The notes: a model not told the origin generated them from the letters alone. 64,000 bases of DNA from Osedax frankpressi (GCA_964035775.1 OZ038313.1:6652749-6716748), one strand, 5' to 3'; shown: positions 13,400 through 24,680, counted from the stretch's first letter. Made by a program: numbers and translations.

Positions 13400-14190
13400 A
13401 TTATAAAATAAAATAAAATATAGGGGAGGTGTTTAGATTCACTTAAGCAGGAAGGTTTTTAGCTTGCGCTTAAACATGTTAATAGTGACAGTGGGGGTGA
13501 TAGTATTTTAGGGAGGATGTTCCATTTGTTTGGAGCCACGGGGCGGAAACTTTTGTTTCCAACCGAATTTAATGGCATGTGAGGTAGTGAGATGGTTATG
13601 AGGTGAGAAGATCGTAGTTGTCCTTAATTTGCCTTCATATTTAGTACTTGTATTAAGTTGTGTGGTTGGTCATAAGTTAGGGTTTTCTTTAATATTCTTA
13701 GTAGTTTATAGTCGATGGAGTTAGCAGTTGTCATCCAGTTTAGTCGTAATCTATTTCCGTAATGCTTCTAGTATAGTCATATTTTTTGAGTTTGTAAATT
13801 AGTCGGATACTTCTGTTAATAATTGCGTCAAGTTTTTTGAGTGTAGTCTTAGCCTGTCCAGTGAGTAAAGTATTTTAATAGTTTAGTCGAGATATTATTA
13901 GCGAATTTGTAAGTAAAATGGCAGTGTTTTTATTTATGTAAGGTCGGATTTTATATAAGTTGTATAAATGGTAAGTAGTTGTCTGTTTCAGTGAGATAAT
14001 TTGTTGGTCTAAGTTTAATTTGTTGTCAAATTTAACTCCAAGATATTTTGTCGAGTTAGATGGTTTAATCGGTATGTCATTTATGAAAATCTTTGAGAAT
14101 GAGGGATCTATATTTAATTTAGCAGTGGAAATATTAATGAGTTTTATTTTAGTAGAGTTCAGTAGTAAGTCATTTGTTGTCAGCTAGTTA
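13400..14190 (-). mobile_element. 3' end of a CR1/L2-like LINE, 5'-truncated
   Basis: On the minus strand the conserved C-terminal part of a non-LTR reverse transcriptase can be read in pieces: LLLNSTKIKLINIST, STKYLGVKFDNKLN, YHLYNLYKIRPYI, SLIISRLNY, LTGQAKTTLKKLDAI, and finally FKRKLKTFLLK just before a TGA at 13439-13441. These match the order of motifs in CR1/L2/Rex1-type elements (NLGV.FD, RLDYCN.LL, and a terminal FK..LKT.LF motif). The copy is degraded: there is an in-frame TAA after RLNY, where the family usually has Cys, and frame changes further on. A short (ATTTT)n tail follows its 3' end near 13400. The 5' truncation runs into a GT-rich microsatellite. The element is not capable of moving. 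Confidence 0.8.
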
Positions 14191-14204
14191 TGTAATTAAT
14201 TAAG

Positions 14205-14292
14205 ACAATGTGTGTGTGTATGTTTGTGCGTGTGTGTGTTCGTGTGTGTGTATATGTATGTGTGCGTGCGTGCGTGCGTGCGTGCGTGCGTA
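14205..14292. repeat. GT/GCGT microsatellite at the LINE truncation point
   Basis: Short TGTG and CGTG tandem units. The second copy of the segment (24690-24770) has about 10 bases fewer, so the tract is length-variable. Confidence 0.85.
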
Positions 14293-14385
14293 TGTATTTG
14301 TGCATAAATGTGTTTATGTAAATGTGTATACATGAGCGTGAGTATGCGTGGGATTTGAGTGTTTATAATATTATATTCCATTAGA

Positions 14386-14619
14386 TTGGGTAGTTAAAAC
14401 ATTTTCCAGGACATATAACATATTAGATAATATAAATATTTTTATTATTTGAAAGGCAAACTACTTTAATTTTTAAGTTATTATAAAGCAACGTATATTA
14501 TATTTTTCAGAAAACCTAATTTGAATTTGCCTATGTATACTGATATGTTGGGTATGATACATATATATCATCAACTGTATTCTTATAAGTACTCTCCCAG
14601 CTAATATTATGATATATAA

Positions 14620-14654
<35 letters not shown>

Positions 14655-16261
14655 TATATTATATAAACCTATGAAATATTGTCTAAAATAACACCAACAT
14701 TGAATTAATATTAATATGTATTTAGAGGATACAATAATAATTTGTAATACTATATAATGATATTATTAAATAATGACATACTATTATTATGTTATACATA
14801 AGAATATTATTTAAAATTACTCACAATAAATTCCTAGCAAACATTCAGGTAATTTCATTTTTTGAATTACATAATTTCTTTTATCTTATTTTTGTGTGTG
14901 AATACATCAACTGATTTTACAATAATATTATAGTTTGCTGGGGTACTATTGGATATTACACAATAATCGTCTATAAAATGTGAATCTACGATTGGAAAAT
15001 ACATAATGTTCTTAACATTTGATTTTTCACTATTTTAATAACCAATCAAATTCCGTAAAATTGATGTTAACAACAAACATCACTACCATAGAAGCTAATT
15101 TTGAATTAAATATTAATAAATTACTTTATTATATTTAGTTAATTATTAAGTTAATATGTTATTATTATAAGACTAAATATACATAAAGGTTTAACTACAA
15201 TTGTATATAATAATTCGATTATATTATTATTATCTTAATTTTATTAATATGGTTTACATTTAAGAATATTATTAATGATATTTGATATAATATTTGTTAA
15301 ATATTATTACATATAACTTTAATAATTAAATTAATCATTATAATAATTCTATTATAATAATCATAAATTAATAGAAAAATGAAAACATTACAAAATATAT
15401 ATATCTATAATATAATTGATTTTACATTTTAGGAATTATTATTACAATTGTTAACATTTTGTAATAAACACTATATAATATATATTATCAAATTAATACT
15501 TTATATATCGTGGGATACCTAAGTATAGCATACCACATTTATCAAAGTTACATTAATACTTATACCGCTAATATAAAATATTACTCTATATTACTTTAAG
15601 TAATTAAATATTATTTGTTATATTAATTTAGGTAAATATGTATTGGTATATATTTAAGATAATGTAAAATTATTATTGAAATTATATAATTATGTATACA
15701 CTAAAATGATAACCACCAAATAAAGTATATTATACATTATAATTTATTTAACAAAAAATAAAACATACAAATAATTATAATATGATAATTATTATAATTT
15801 GTCTATAATATTAAAAGGTATATTTAGGGTATTTTAATTTGATTATAAAAAAATACTACACATAATTTATAATACGTATATGTTTAGATATGTAGTATAT
15901 TGCATGGAAATTGTCGTTTTTACTATAGTTTTGTATTTTGTATTTTTAATATATAATGAATATATATAAATTAATATTTTCATTATCTCTGTATATGTGA
16001 TATTGGTATTTATAAGTGGCAGAAGATTCAAAATATTTAATAAATTTTACATTTGTTGTACTAAAATAAATACAATTATAATAGAATATAAATAAAATAG
16101 TTAATATTGTTACCGAATTAAATTTTGAATGTCTTCATATAATAATTGCAACTAGTATTTAAACAAATTAATTTATATTATATATTTTAAATGATATTAA
16201 AACATTTCGAATTATAAAATCTATATATGTATGTAAATATATAATTTTTGGTTGAAGTGTA
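14386..16261. other. AT-rich intergenic DNA upstream of the unknown gene
   Basis: About 1.9 kb of very AT-rich sequence with a TA run at about 14625-14650 and no exon that I could support. By hand comparison only about four substitutions separate it from the second copy (24850-26729), far fewer than in the neighbouring exon. Confidence 0.5.
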
Positions 16262-18764
16262 ATGCCTACATCGAGTGGAGCTCAACTACGAATTATTCAG
16301 AATGCGGCAGCAGCGAAGATAAAGAAAAAGTCGCTCCTATCCCGTATCCTTTCCGAAGAAGTCCGATCGCGTCGTTCATTCACCAGGGGCATCACCGGCC
16401 GCATGAAATCCGATAAACCCAAAAAACGCGGAAAAACCGCAGTCGCGCCGTCCGCGAAAAGCAACGCTTTAAAGTTCAAAGTTCACCGCAAGACTCCGCA
16501 ATGTGACCCCCGTCGCCGCTCGATCAGCGTCCCCTCCGTCGACTACCTTAGCGCCACGGAAACGGTAACCAGCGTAGTCAAGCCGCGGGGATACGAAACA
16601 GTGTGCACGCAAATGCAGGTGTTGAATCCTTCGACGGCGGCGGAGTCGGAGGAAGCGCTCGTTAGTTGCGTATCCGATCGCCAGGCGATGTTTGTAGCCT
16701 CGGCCGAACGGGAGGTGGCGCGATTTCCCGGCGCCGATAACTCCTCCTACCTGTCCGATGATACCGCATCGTCGACACTCGTATCCGAGAGCTCGAAACA
16801 TCGGCTACTTAGTCGCGATGACTCGACCACTGCTACGGAAAGTACGACGACGTTCGGAAGAGGAGACGGCGTAGTAGGAAGAGGAGACGGCGTAGGAGGA
16901 AGAGGAGACGGCGTAGTAGGAAGAGAAAGAGGAAGATACGGAGGAAATGGCGCTAAAACGCGAATAGCAGGAAGAGGCAATTCGGAGAACGGGAAACCGC
17001 CGCCAACCGCTACCATGCAACTGTTAATGACGACGTCGTTTGTGGCACGAGATACTCGACGTACGCTGGAATCTCGACTGCAGCGACCCCGTCGACCAAT
17101 CGCCAGGCAACTAGAGTACGAAGAGGCGGCAGTCGGCGTCGCTAACGGCGACGGGGGAGTCGTCGCCAACCAATCCGCGCCGCCGACAGCCTACCTGTCC
17201 GCCGTCGCCGTGACGACGTCGAAGGCGAAACTTATGTCGCGATTCAGCTCGCGAGGAGATTGCGAAGTCGACCTCGAAGGGGTCGCCAACCCGCGGAATG
17301 CGGCGAGAGGGGGCTCGGAAGACTCGCGACAACGCATCATGCACGAAATGTACCTCGACGACGTGATTCGCTTGCAGGCGTCGGAAGGCCACGCGCCATT
17401 CGTAGAGTTCTCCGGTGCAACGGCAACCGATACCGCGAACGGCTACAGCGCGACTTTTACTGCTTCCGCTACGGACGTCGATACCGAATCGCTTGTTCGC
17501 GGAGCCGCTAAATCCGCTGGAACCGGAAGTCGGGGCGGAAAGTGCGTATCGCCAGTGAATTCGGCTCTTATGAATAGGCGAAGCCATCGCCGCCTTCTGG
17601 CGGGAGGCGATGCGACTTCCTCGTTACGGCAGAGCAATCTGCAACGCGAAGTCGAGAAGACGAGTAGTTCGAATGAAGACAAAGAGAATAGTTTGAAATA
17701 CAAAGTATTTAGGGAAGTGAAAAAGTATAATTTGAATGGAAATGGACAAGGAAGTTTAAAAAAGAACAAACATGCGAATCTAAGATACTATAGTGATAAA
17801 ATAGATAAATATAGTTCATGGGGTGGAAAGAAAAAAAGCGATGAAATCAAATCATTTAAAAATCAAAAAATTAAGATGAACCTAAACAATAGTCAGAAAG
17901 TAAAATTATACAATAAAAATAAATGTAAAGATGAGAAAAAAGATTTAATGTATTGTCTCGAGGATAGGCAATCTGTAACAGAAGAGAATATATTAAAAAA
18001 TAATGAAAATATCAAAGAAGACTCTTTGAAGGCGGGTGTAGTAAAACTCTTGAAGACTTTACAGAAAGCGGAATTTACTCTACCCAAGGTCATTGGTTAC
18101 CATTGGTTATAAATTGAATTGTTCTTGTTTATTTACAGGCGTATTCGTTATGTTGATTTCATTATTTATGTTGATTTCATTATTTATGTTTATTTCATTA
18201 TTTATGTTGATTTCATTATTTATGTTTATTTCATTATTTATGTTGATTTCACTATTTATGTTTATTTCATTATTTATGTTTATTACATTATTTATGTTGA
18301 TTTCATTATTTATGTTAATTTAATTATTTATGTTGTTTTCATTATTTATGTTGATTTCATTATTTATGTTGATTTCATTATTTATGTTGATTTCATTATT
18401 TATGTTGATTATTTGAACATATCGAAGTTCAGCAATATAAATATATATATAAAAGTTCAATATAAATAAATTATTCATATATGTTAATATATTAATTCGG
18501 ATTTAGAGTTTTATTTCCTATTCTAGTCTTGTTTTAATATTATATATTTATCTAATGGCCTATGTCTTATTTGAATTGCATTTCATTATTCTGGTGCACT
18601 CCGAATAACAACTCGTACGTCTATTAACCTCGAGTCCGTTACAGTTCGTCGATGACCCTCCGTGCTCTACTGACTTCAACAGCGATAGCAACGTAGACCA
18701 CGACCCCAAACCACAAATAATGAGACGGTCTAGATCCGCGTGCACTTCCTCTTGTCACAATAAG
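16262..18764 (+). CDS. unrecognised basic, disordered protein gene, copy 1 (exons A and B)
   Basis: Exon A runs from ATG at 16262 to CCCAAG|GTCATT at 18088; exon B is 18645-18764 (TTACAG|TTCGTC to AATAAG|GTTTTA). Both are phase 0 at the junction. If exon A is not spliced there, the frame stops at 18112 (616 residues). The N-terminus is basic (KIKKKSLLSRILSEE, KSDKPKKRGKTA, RRRSISVPS), a likely nuclear or nucleic-acid-binding character by inference only. The middle has GRGDGV-type Gly/Arg repeats and Ser/Thr-rich disorder. The last 140 residues are Lys/Asn-rich. Coding G+C falls sharply near 17660. No family is recognised. Coding status is supported by indels against copy 2 that are all multiples of three. 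At least one further exon is expected after 18764. Confidence 0.75.
18150..18415. repeat. 18-bp repeat in the intron after exon A, copy 1
   Basis: Tandem TCATTATTTATGTTGATT units with G/T variants, inside the proposed intron 18089-18644. The second copy (28560-28845) has a different number and arrangement of variant units. Confidence 0.9.
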
Positions 18765-20003
18765 GTTTTATTGGCTAATAATCGTTGTAACTTCCTGCAA
18801 GTTGCTTTATATTTGATTTTTGTGAAATATGTCGCTTTTAATAGAAATCTTACGACATCAATTTTTTGGTTAAATGATTATTCAGTATTATGGATTATTT
18901 CATTAGTATAAATAAAATAGAATATTGCATTTAACTGTTTTTATCAAAATTTAAATTGATACATTTGTACAAATTATAACATACCTATTATTCCAATTAC
19001 ACTATATTATTAACTACACTATATATTACACCAGAGATTATCGAGATACCTGGTCGACTATCTCTTCTTTATCATATTACATACTGGTAATTAACCCTCG
19101 AAAGATAAAACAACTTTATTTTTAAATCATTATTAATTTATATAAAATTTTAGCATTTTAATTATTAAATTAAAAAAATATTGATTTTTAATAATATATT
19201 TATTATATGTTTATATAAAAATGTATTTCAATATTTGTGTGTAGCCAGCTATTTTCTCCTTGGTAATTTAGGTTCAATTTATATGTATATTAATTATAAT
19301 AGATCTATGATAATATATTTCATAAAACATACACTTATCAGTTTTCACAATTAGTACAAACTAGTTGTAATTTGTAATTTAAAAAAATTACTATCTAAAT
19401 CTATATGTTTAGTATATCAAGTCTAGTTTTATATATATAGTGTATATATATAATTTTATTAAAATTATTAATAATATCTCGTTTTAAAATATACTATAAT
19501 ATTATATATATATAATAGTATTATATACTCTATTTATATTATATATAATAGTTATATTATATTATCAAGGCAAGTTTGATCTAATCCACCTATTATTAAT
19601 ACTAATTAGGCATTATTAAGTTTGTAATATATACTTTATATAATCATGTAATAATTTATATAATTAGCAGTAGTTTTAAAATAATTTACCAATATGACGT
19701 AATAGTTACTTATGTAATCTGTGATGTGAGGTAATTGCATATGCGACCTTCACACTTTGTGTATTATGCAATAACGCATACATTTATTTCTGGCAATCCG
19801 TAATGTGCATATACATGTATAACATATACCTTATACATTAGCTCACATGAGTGTATACCCTTAAACGCACGCGTACGAACACAACACAAATACACACACA
19901 TGTATACACACGCAAGCACACATACACACACATGATATATTTATATTTATATTTATATTTATATTTATATTTATATTTACATTTACATTTACATTTATAT
20001 TTA

Positions 20004-20044
<41 letters not shown>

Positions 20045-20450
20045 TGTCCAAATTGCGCAATGTAAATAATGAACTTACATGAATGTTCGTCTTGTATTTA
20101 ATTATTTTAGTCGATGTCTATGGATTTTTTGTTTTGAATCAATAATATTGATTGTAACAAAATAGCGAGAAAAATATTTTTGAACTATTTTTTTCATTTA
20201 TATTTTATATATGATAATATATATATACATTTTAACATATAAAAATACAAACAATTCGGAATATGAAATGTAATGTATTTATATAAGTAATAATAGTAAT
20301 ATATGAGTAATAATAGTATTTTATAAGTAGTTGTAATACTATTATCTCGTATTTATTCGTGTGATATCATTAAGATTATTCATATTTTTACCGAAAAATA
20401 TTTGGGTTACGATTACCTTAATGTATTAGATTTATATTAATTCATAATCA
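18765..20450. other. AT-rich non-coding DNA after exon B, copy 1
   Basis: About 1.7 kb with no clear exon. It contains a (TTTATA)n/(TTTACA)n/(TA)n tract near the end. A phase mismatch between exon B (ends phase 0) and the array exon (starts phase 1) suggests that a small exon has been missed here, or that the array exon belongs to another transcript. Confidence 0.4.
19937..20041. repeat. (TTTATA)n, (TTTACA)n, (TA)n tract, copy 1
   Basis: About 50 bases of TTTATA hexamers followed by TTTACA units and a TA run. The equivalent tract in copy 2 (30398-30815) is about four times longer, almost entirely from extra TTTATA units. Confidence 0.95.
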
Positions 20451-20456
20451 CAGCGA

Positions 20457-20608
20457 TTCTCTCTCCGATTCATGAATAACGGAGAGAGATATATCGGCCG
20501 AAATATATCCATTAAATATGCTACTTTGATGTCGGGTGACAAGATAGATCATTTTGCGATTATCGTCGATTTATCTAACCTACGATAATGCGTGAAGGCG
20601 TCACCCGA
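20457..20608. other. cluster of inverted repeats upstream of the array exon
   Basis: Two potential hairpin structures are visible. At about 20457-20490 TCTCTCTCCG and CGGAGAGAGA flank a loop that itself contains the palindrome ATTCATGAAT. At 20532-20608 TCGGGTGAC (20532-20540) pairs with GTCACCCGA (20600-20608), and inside it ATTATCGT (20559-20566) pairs with ACGATAAT (20582-20589). The function is unknown; the G+C content is higher than in the upstream DNA. Confidence 0.5.
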
Positions 20609-20641
20609 TACTCGTTGAATGACCTGTACACGTGACACCAG

Positions 20642-23270
20642 GTACACGATATCGGGCCGCAGAACACCTCAGATACCACGAAAGTGTCGTAAACAATCTC
20701 TCTCCAATTCGGCGTATCGTGATCGCGTGTTACACGATTTCCTTATCTTCCATTACTACAGCCTACTCATCCTCCTCCTACCACCTCCTACTACCGCCTC
20801 CTACTACCGCCTCCTCCTACCCCCTCCTCATACCGCCTCCTCATACCCCCTCCTCCTACCTCCTCCTACCCCCTCCTCATACCGCCTCCTACTACCTCCT
20901 CCTACTACCACCGCCTCCTACTCCCTCCCCCTCCTCCTACCTCCTCCTCCTCCTCCTACCTCCTACTACCCCTCCTCCTACCTCCTCCTACCTCCTCCTC
21001 CTACCACCTCCTACTACCCCCTCCTACTACCGCCTCCTCCTACCCCTCCTCCTACCTCCTCCTACCCCCTCCTCATACCGCCTCCTACTACCTCCTCCTA
21101 CTACCACCGCCTCCTACTCCCTCCTCCTCCTACCGCCTCCTCCCACCGCCTCCTACTACCGCCTCCTACCGCCTCCTACTACCGCCTCCTACTACCACCG
21201 CCTCCTACCCCCTCCTCCTACCGCCTCCTACTACCCCCTCCTCCTACTACCGCCTCCTCCCACCGCCTCCTACTACCTCCTCCTACTACCGGCTCCTCCT
21301 ACCGCCTCCTCCCACCGCCTCCTCCTACTCCCGCCTCCTACTCCCGCCTCCTACTACCTCCTCCTACTACCCCCTCCTCCTACCGCCTCCTACTACCCCC
21401 TCCTCCTCCTACCTCCTACTACCCCTCCTCCTACCTCCTCCTACCTCCTCCTCCTACCGCCTCCTACTACCCCCTCCTACTACCTCCTCCTACTACCGCC
21501 TCCTACCGCCTCCTACTACCCCCTCCTCCTACCGCCTCCTACTACCGCCTCCTACTACCCCCTCCTCCTACCGCCTCCTACTACCCCCTCCTACTACTGC
21601 CTCCTCCTACCGCCTCCTCCTACTACCGCCTCCTACTACCTCCTCCTACTACCGCCTCCTACTACCGCCTCCTACTACCGCCTCCTCCTACCTCCTCCTA
21701 CTACCGCCTCCTACTACCGCCTCCTCCTACCGCCTCCTCCCACCGCCTCCTCCTACTCCCGCCTCCTACTCCCGCCTCCTACTACCGCCTCCTCCTACCG
21801 CCTCCTACTACCCCCTCCTACTACCTCCTCCTACTACCGCCTCCTACTACCGCCTCCTACTACCGCCTCCTCCCACCGCCTCCTCCTACTCCCGCCTCCT
21901 ACTCCCGCCTCCTACTACCGCCTCCTCCTACCTCCTCCTACTACCGCCTCCTACTACCGCCTCCTACTACCGCCTCCTACTCCCGCCTCCTACTACCGCC
22001 TCCTACTACCGCCTCCTCCCACCGCCTCCTCCTACTCCCGCCTCCTACTCCCGCCTCCTACTACCGCCTCCTCCTACCTCCTCCTACTACCGCCTCCTAC
22101 TACCGCCTCCTCCTACCTCCTCCTACTCCCGCCTCCTACTACCGCCTCCTCCTACCTCCTCCTACTACCGCCTCCTACTACCGCCTCCTCCTACCTCCTC
22201 CTACTACCGCCTCCTACTACCGCCTCCTACTACCGCCTCCTACTCCCGCCTCCTACTACCGCCTCCTACTACCGCCTCCTACTACCTCCTCCTACTACCC
22301 CCTCCTACTACCTCCTCCTCCTACCGCCTCCTACTACCGCCTCCTACTACCGCCTCCTCCTACCTCCTCCTACTACCGCCTCCTACTACCGCCTCCTACT
22401 ACCGCCTCCTCCCACCGCCTCCTCCTACTCCCGCCTCCTACTACCCCCTCCTACTACCGCCTCCTCCTACCTCCTCCTACTACCGCCTCCTACTACCGCC
22501 TCCTCCTACCTCCTCCTACTCCCGCCTCCTACTACCGCCTCCTCCTACCTCCTCCTACTACCGCCTCCTACTACCGCCTCCTCCTACCTCCTCCTACTAC
22601 CGCCTCCTACTACCGCCTCCTACTACCGCCTCCTACTCCCGCCTCCTACTACCGCCTCCTACTACCGCCTCCTACTACCTCCTCCTACTACCCCCTCCTA
22701 CTACCTCCTCCTCCTACCGCCTCCTACTACCGCCTCCTACTACCGCCTCCTCCCACCGCCTCCTCCTACTCCCGCCTCCTACTACCCCCTCCTACTACCT
22801 CCTCCTCCTACCCCCTCCTCCTACCGCCTCCTACTCCCGCCTCCTACTCCCTCCTCCTACCGCCTCCTACTACCCCCTCCTACTACTGCCTCCTACTACC
22901 CCCTCCTACTACCTCCTCCTCCTACCCCCTCCTCCTACCGCCTCCTACTCCCGCCTCCTACTCCCTCCTACTACCGCCTCCTACTACCGCCTCCTACTAC
23001 CGCCTCCTCCTACTCCCGCCTCCTCCTACCGCCTCCTCAAAGGTAGCTCCGTATTTCTATCGACACGTGTGCACTCCGATTGCGCTCGTCACGGAAGTAA
23101 TGCTGTTATTCAAATAGAAGTTTCTCGTGTATACAACACCGAGGGACCTCTACACGGACGACATATATTTTAGCTCGAACCTCTCTATTGTTATCACTTT
23201 AACCGACACCGACATTAATGCCGTCACCGATTACGTTACATCGAGTGCGCAACTCGTTATTACGTAATCA
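20642..23270 (+). CDS. candidate exon with a 13-bp coding minisatellite, copy 1 (out of frame at its end)
   Basis: An acceptor CACCAG at 20636-20641 opens a frame reading TRYRAAEHLRYHESVVNNLS before the array. After the array a second unique segment reads GSSVFLSTRVHSDCARHGSN in another frame. In copy 2 the entry and exit frames agree. Here the array length puts them in different frames, and there is also a one-base difference from copy 2 at about 23142. Coding is supported because all three substitutions before the array and both after it, relative to copy 2, are third-position synonymous in these frames. Copy 1 may be a broken allele or contain assembly errors. The protein would be a long Leu/Pro/Thr/Ala/Ser/Tyr repeat; no family is recognised. 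Confidence 0.4.
20770..23036. repeat. 13-bp pyrimidine-rich minisatellite, copy 1 (about 2.3 kb)
   Basis: Tandem CCTCCTACTACCG units with variants (CCTCCTCCTACCT, CCTCCTACTCCCG, CCTCCTCCCACCG). Blocks of several units recur, e.g. similar stretches around 21900-22460 and 22400-22800, indicating higher-order repetition. The plus strand lacks TAA, TAG and TGA in every phase; the minus strand has TAG in each unit, so only the plus strand could be read through. Confidence 0.97.
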
Positions 23271-23472
23271 CCATCAACGTTGAAGATACATTCTAAGCAG
23301 GTGGCATAATTCCACGTCGATGACGCAATTTCCACTCGATGACGTCAGCGGTAGCCTATTGTTTCTGTTCACCTTCAGCCAAGTCTGTCGACGTACGTAA
23401 CCTCTTAACTTCAGCGTTACGTAATCATATAACTTCAACATTACGTAATACATTAACTATAACGTTACGTAA
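23260..23472. promoter_or_regulatory. cluster of bZIP-type sites, copy 1
   Basis: Four copies of the palindrome TTACGTAA lie at 23260-23267, 23417-23424, 23441-23448 and 23465-23472, plus a full CRE (TGACGTCA) at 23340-23347 and TGACGCAA nearby. TTACGTAA is a binding site for PAR/NFIL3/C/EBP-class bZIP factors and TGACGTCA for CREB/ATF. The first TTACGTAA overlaps the stop codon of the copy-2 reading frame. The same sites are present in copy 2 (36500-36712). The regulatory role is inferred from site density only. Confidence 0.4.
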
Positions 23473-23529
23473 TCGTACATTTTAAATTAAACATCGATTA
23501 CCTTTATAACTGATATAAATCATTTGATC

Positions 23530-23775
23530 ATACGCTAACAACCATGTGAATCATGTTAACCCCCCTGGAGCTTCCCTAGGGACCCACCTAGGCCATTACC
23601 ACTCACGACCCTACGGCTATATACCATACACTTGCATTCCACCCATATCATCCCTGCAAGCCCCTTCCCCCTGTATACGCGAGCACACGTCGGCCCCATA
23701 TCACTGCTGCCTCCCCCTACTGGCACATTCAGCAAACTCCACTCATCCCTAATATCTTCTATCTGCATGATATCC
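23530..23775. other. GC-richer conserved block of unknown nature, copy 1
   Basis: About 240 bases of higher G+C content than the surroundings, open on both strands for about 70 codons. Only three or so substitutions separate it from copy 2 (36770-37015), and neither frame is favoured by them. It could be an exon, a small non-coding RNA or a promoter CpG-rich patch; I cannot choose. Confidence 0.25.
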
Positions 23776-23815
23776 GGGTTATATATTAATTAACCATTGA
23801 CCATAACTATTATAG

Positions 23816-23852
<37 letters not shown>

Positions 23853-23905
23853 GCTTTGCTTATTTACTTAATTAATTTTCGATTACGTTATAACGTTATG
23901 AATAT

Positions 23906-23967
23906 ACTAAGTTAATTAGTGTACATTGTACAGTGTACACTGTACACTATACACTAATTAACTTAGT
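23906..23967. repeat. perfect 18-bp inverted repeat with a palindromic loop, copy 1
   Basis: ACTAAGTTAATTAGTGTA (23906-23923) is the exact reverse complement of TACACTAATTAACTTAGT (23950-23967). The loop contains a second perfect palindrome, GTACAGTGTACACTGTAC. In copy 2 the right arm is absent. Confidence 0.9.
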
Positions 23968-24136
23968 ACACTGTTCACTACACATGTTTTGTACTTTGAA
24001 CAATTATTTACAATTGGTAATTGGTAATTAGATATATAATATTGCAATAAGTATTGTGCGACTAATGAGCTGTTATATCATTATTATTATAATGTGTGAT
24101 ATCATATGAGAACATCTTATCTATGGAGAAGAGATA

Positions 24137-24336
24137 NNNNNNNNNNNNNNNNNNNNNNNNNNNNNNNNNNNNNNNNNNNNNNNNNNNNNNNNNNNNNNNN
24201 NNNNNNNNNNNNNNNNNNNNNNNNNNNNNNNNNNNNNNNNNNNNNNNNNNNNNNNNNNNNNNNNNNNNNNNNNNNNNNNNNNNNNNNNNNNNNNNNNNNN
24301 NNNNNNNNNNNNNNNNNNNNNNNNNNNNNNNNNNNN
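24137..24336. other. assembly gap, 200 N
   Basis: A run of exactly 200 unknown bases, a fixed size used by scaffolders rather than a measured gap. It sits precisely at the boundary between the two copies of the large duplicated segment. Confidence 0.99.
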
Positions 24337-24680
24337 TGTCCAGTGAGTAAAGTATTTTAATAGTTTAGTCGAGATATTATTAGCGAATTTGTAAGTAAAA
24401 TGGCAGTGTTTTTATTTATGTAAGGTCGGATTTTATATAAGTTGTATAAATGGTAAGTAGTTGTCTGTTTCAGTGAGATAATTTGTTGGTCTAAGTTTAA
24501 TTTGTTGTCAAATTTAACTCCAAGATATTTTGTCGAGTTAGATGGTTTAATCGGTATGTCATTTATGAAAATCTTTGAGAATGAGGGATCTATATTTAAT
24601 TTAGCAGTGGAAATATTAATGAGTTTTATTTTAGTAGAGTTCAGTAGTAAGTCATTTGTTGTCAGCTAGTTATGTAAGTA
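24337..24680 (-). mobile_element. LINE 3'-end fragment, copy 2 (cut by the gap)
   Basis: Same CR1/L2-like reverse transcriptase remnant as at 13400-14190, here missing its 3' part because the contig begins inside it. It carries the same in-frame stop after RLNY, so it is a copy of the same insertion and not a second insertion. Confidence 0.85.

Larger units (their letters stand above)
13862..24136. repeat. large duplicated segment, copy 1 (10.3 kb)
   Basis: The segment from TGTCCAGTGAG at 13862 up to the gap at 24137 is repeated in the same order and orientation at 24337-37361. Differences are single-base changes, small in-frame indels in the large exon, microsatellite length changes, and a twofold difference in the 13-bp array. 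Copy 1 ends at the gap. Copy 2 begins at the gap. This is the geometry of two overlapping contigs laid end to end. Confidence 0.95.

Noticed and set aside
13400-14190. Possible intact retroelement
   Set aside because: Only the last part of the reverse transcriptase is present, with an in-frame stop and frame changes; no endonuclease or ORF1 is seen.
14386-16261. Possible origin or organellar insertion because of extreme AT content
   Set aside because: No mitochondrial genes, tRNAs or rRNA pieces can be read; it resembles ordinary intergenic DNA of this genome.
16297-17769. Several minus-strand and alternate-frame ORFs over the large exon (also 26765-28183)
   Set aside because: Shadows of the GC-rich exon A; the indels between copies preserve only the plus-strand main frame with its shared start.
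18093-18910. Hydrophobic frames such as MLISLFMLISLF, possible membrane protein (also at 28507-28910)
   Set aside because: Translation of the 18-bp AT-rich repeat. It is open on both strands and lies in the proposed intron after exon A.
23556-23768. Minus-strand 70-codon frame with Gly-rich sequence (also 36796-37008)
   Set aside because: The plus strand is equally open. The few differences between copies include replacements in either frame, so coding could not be shown; kept only as a block of unknown nature.
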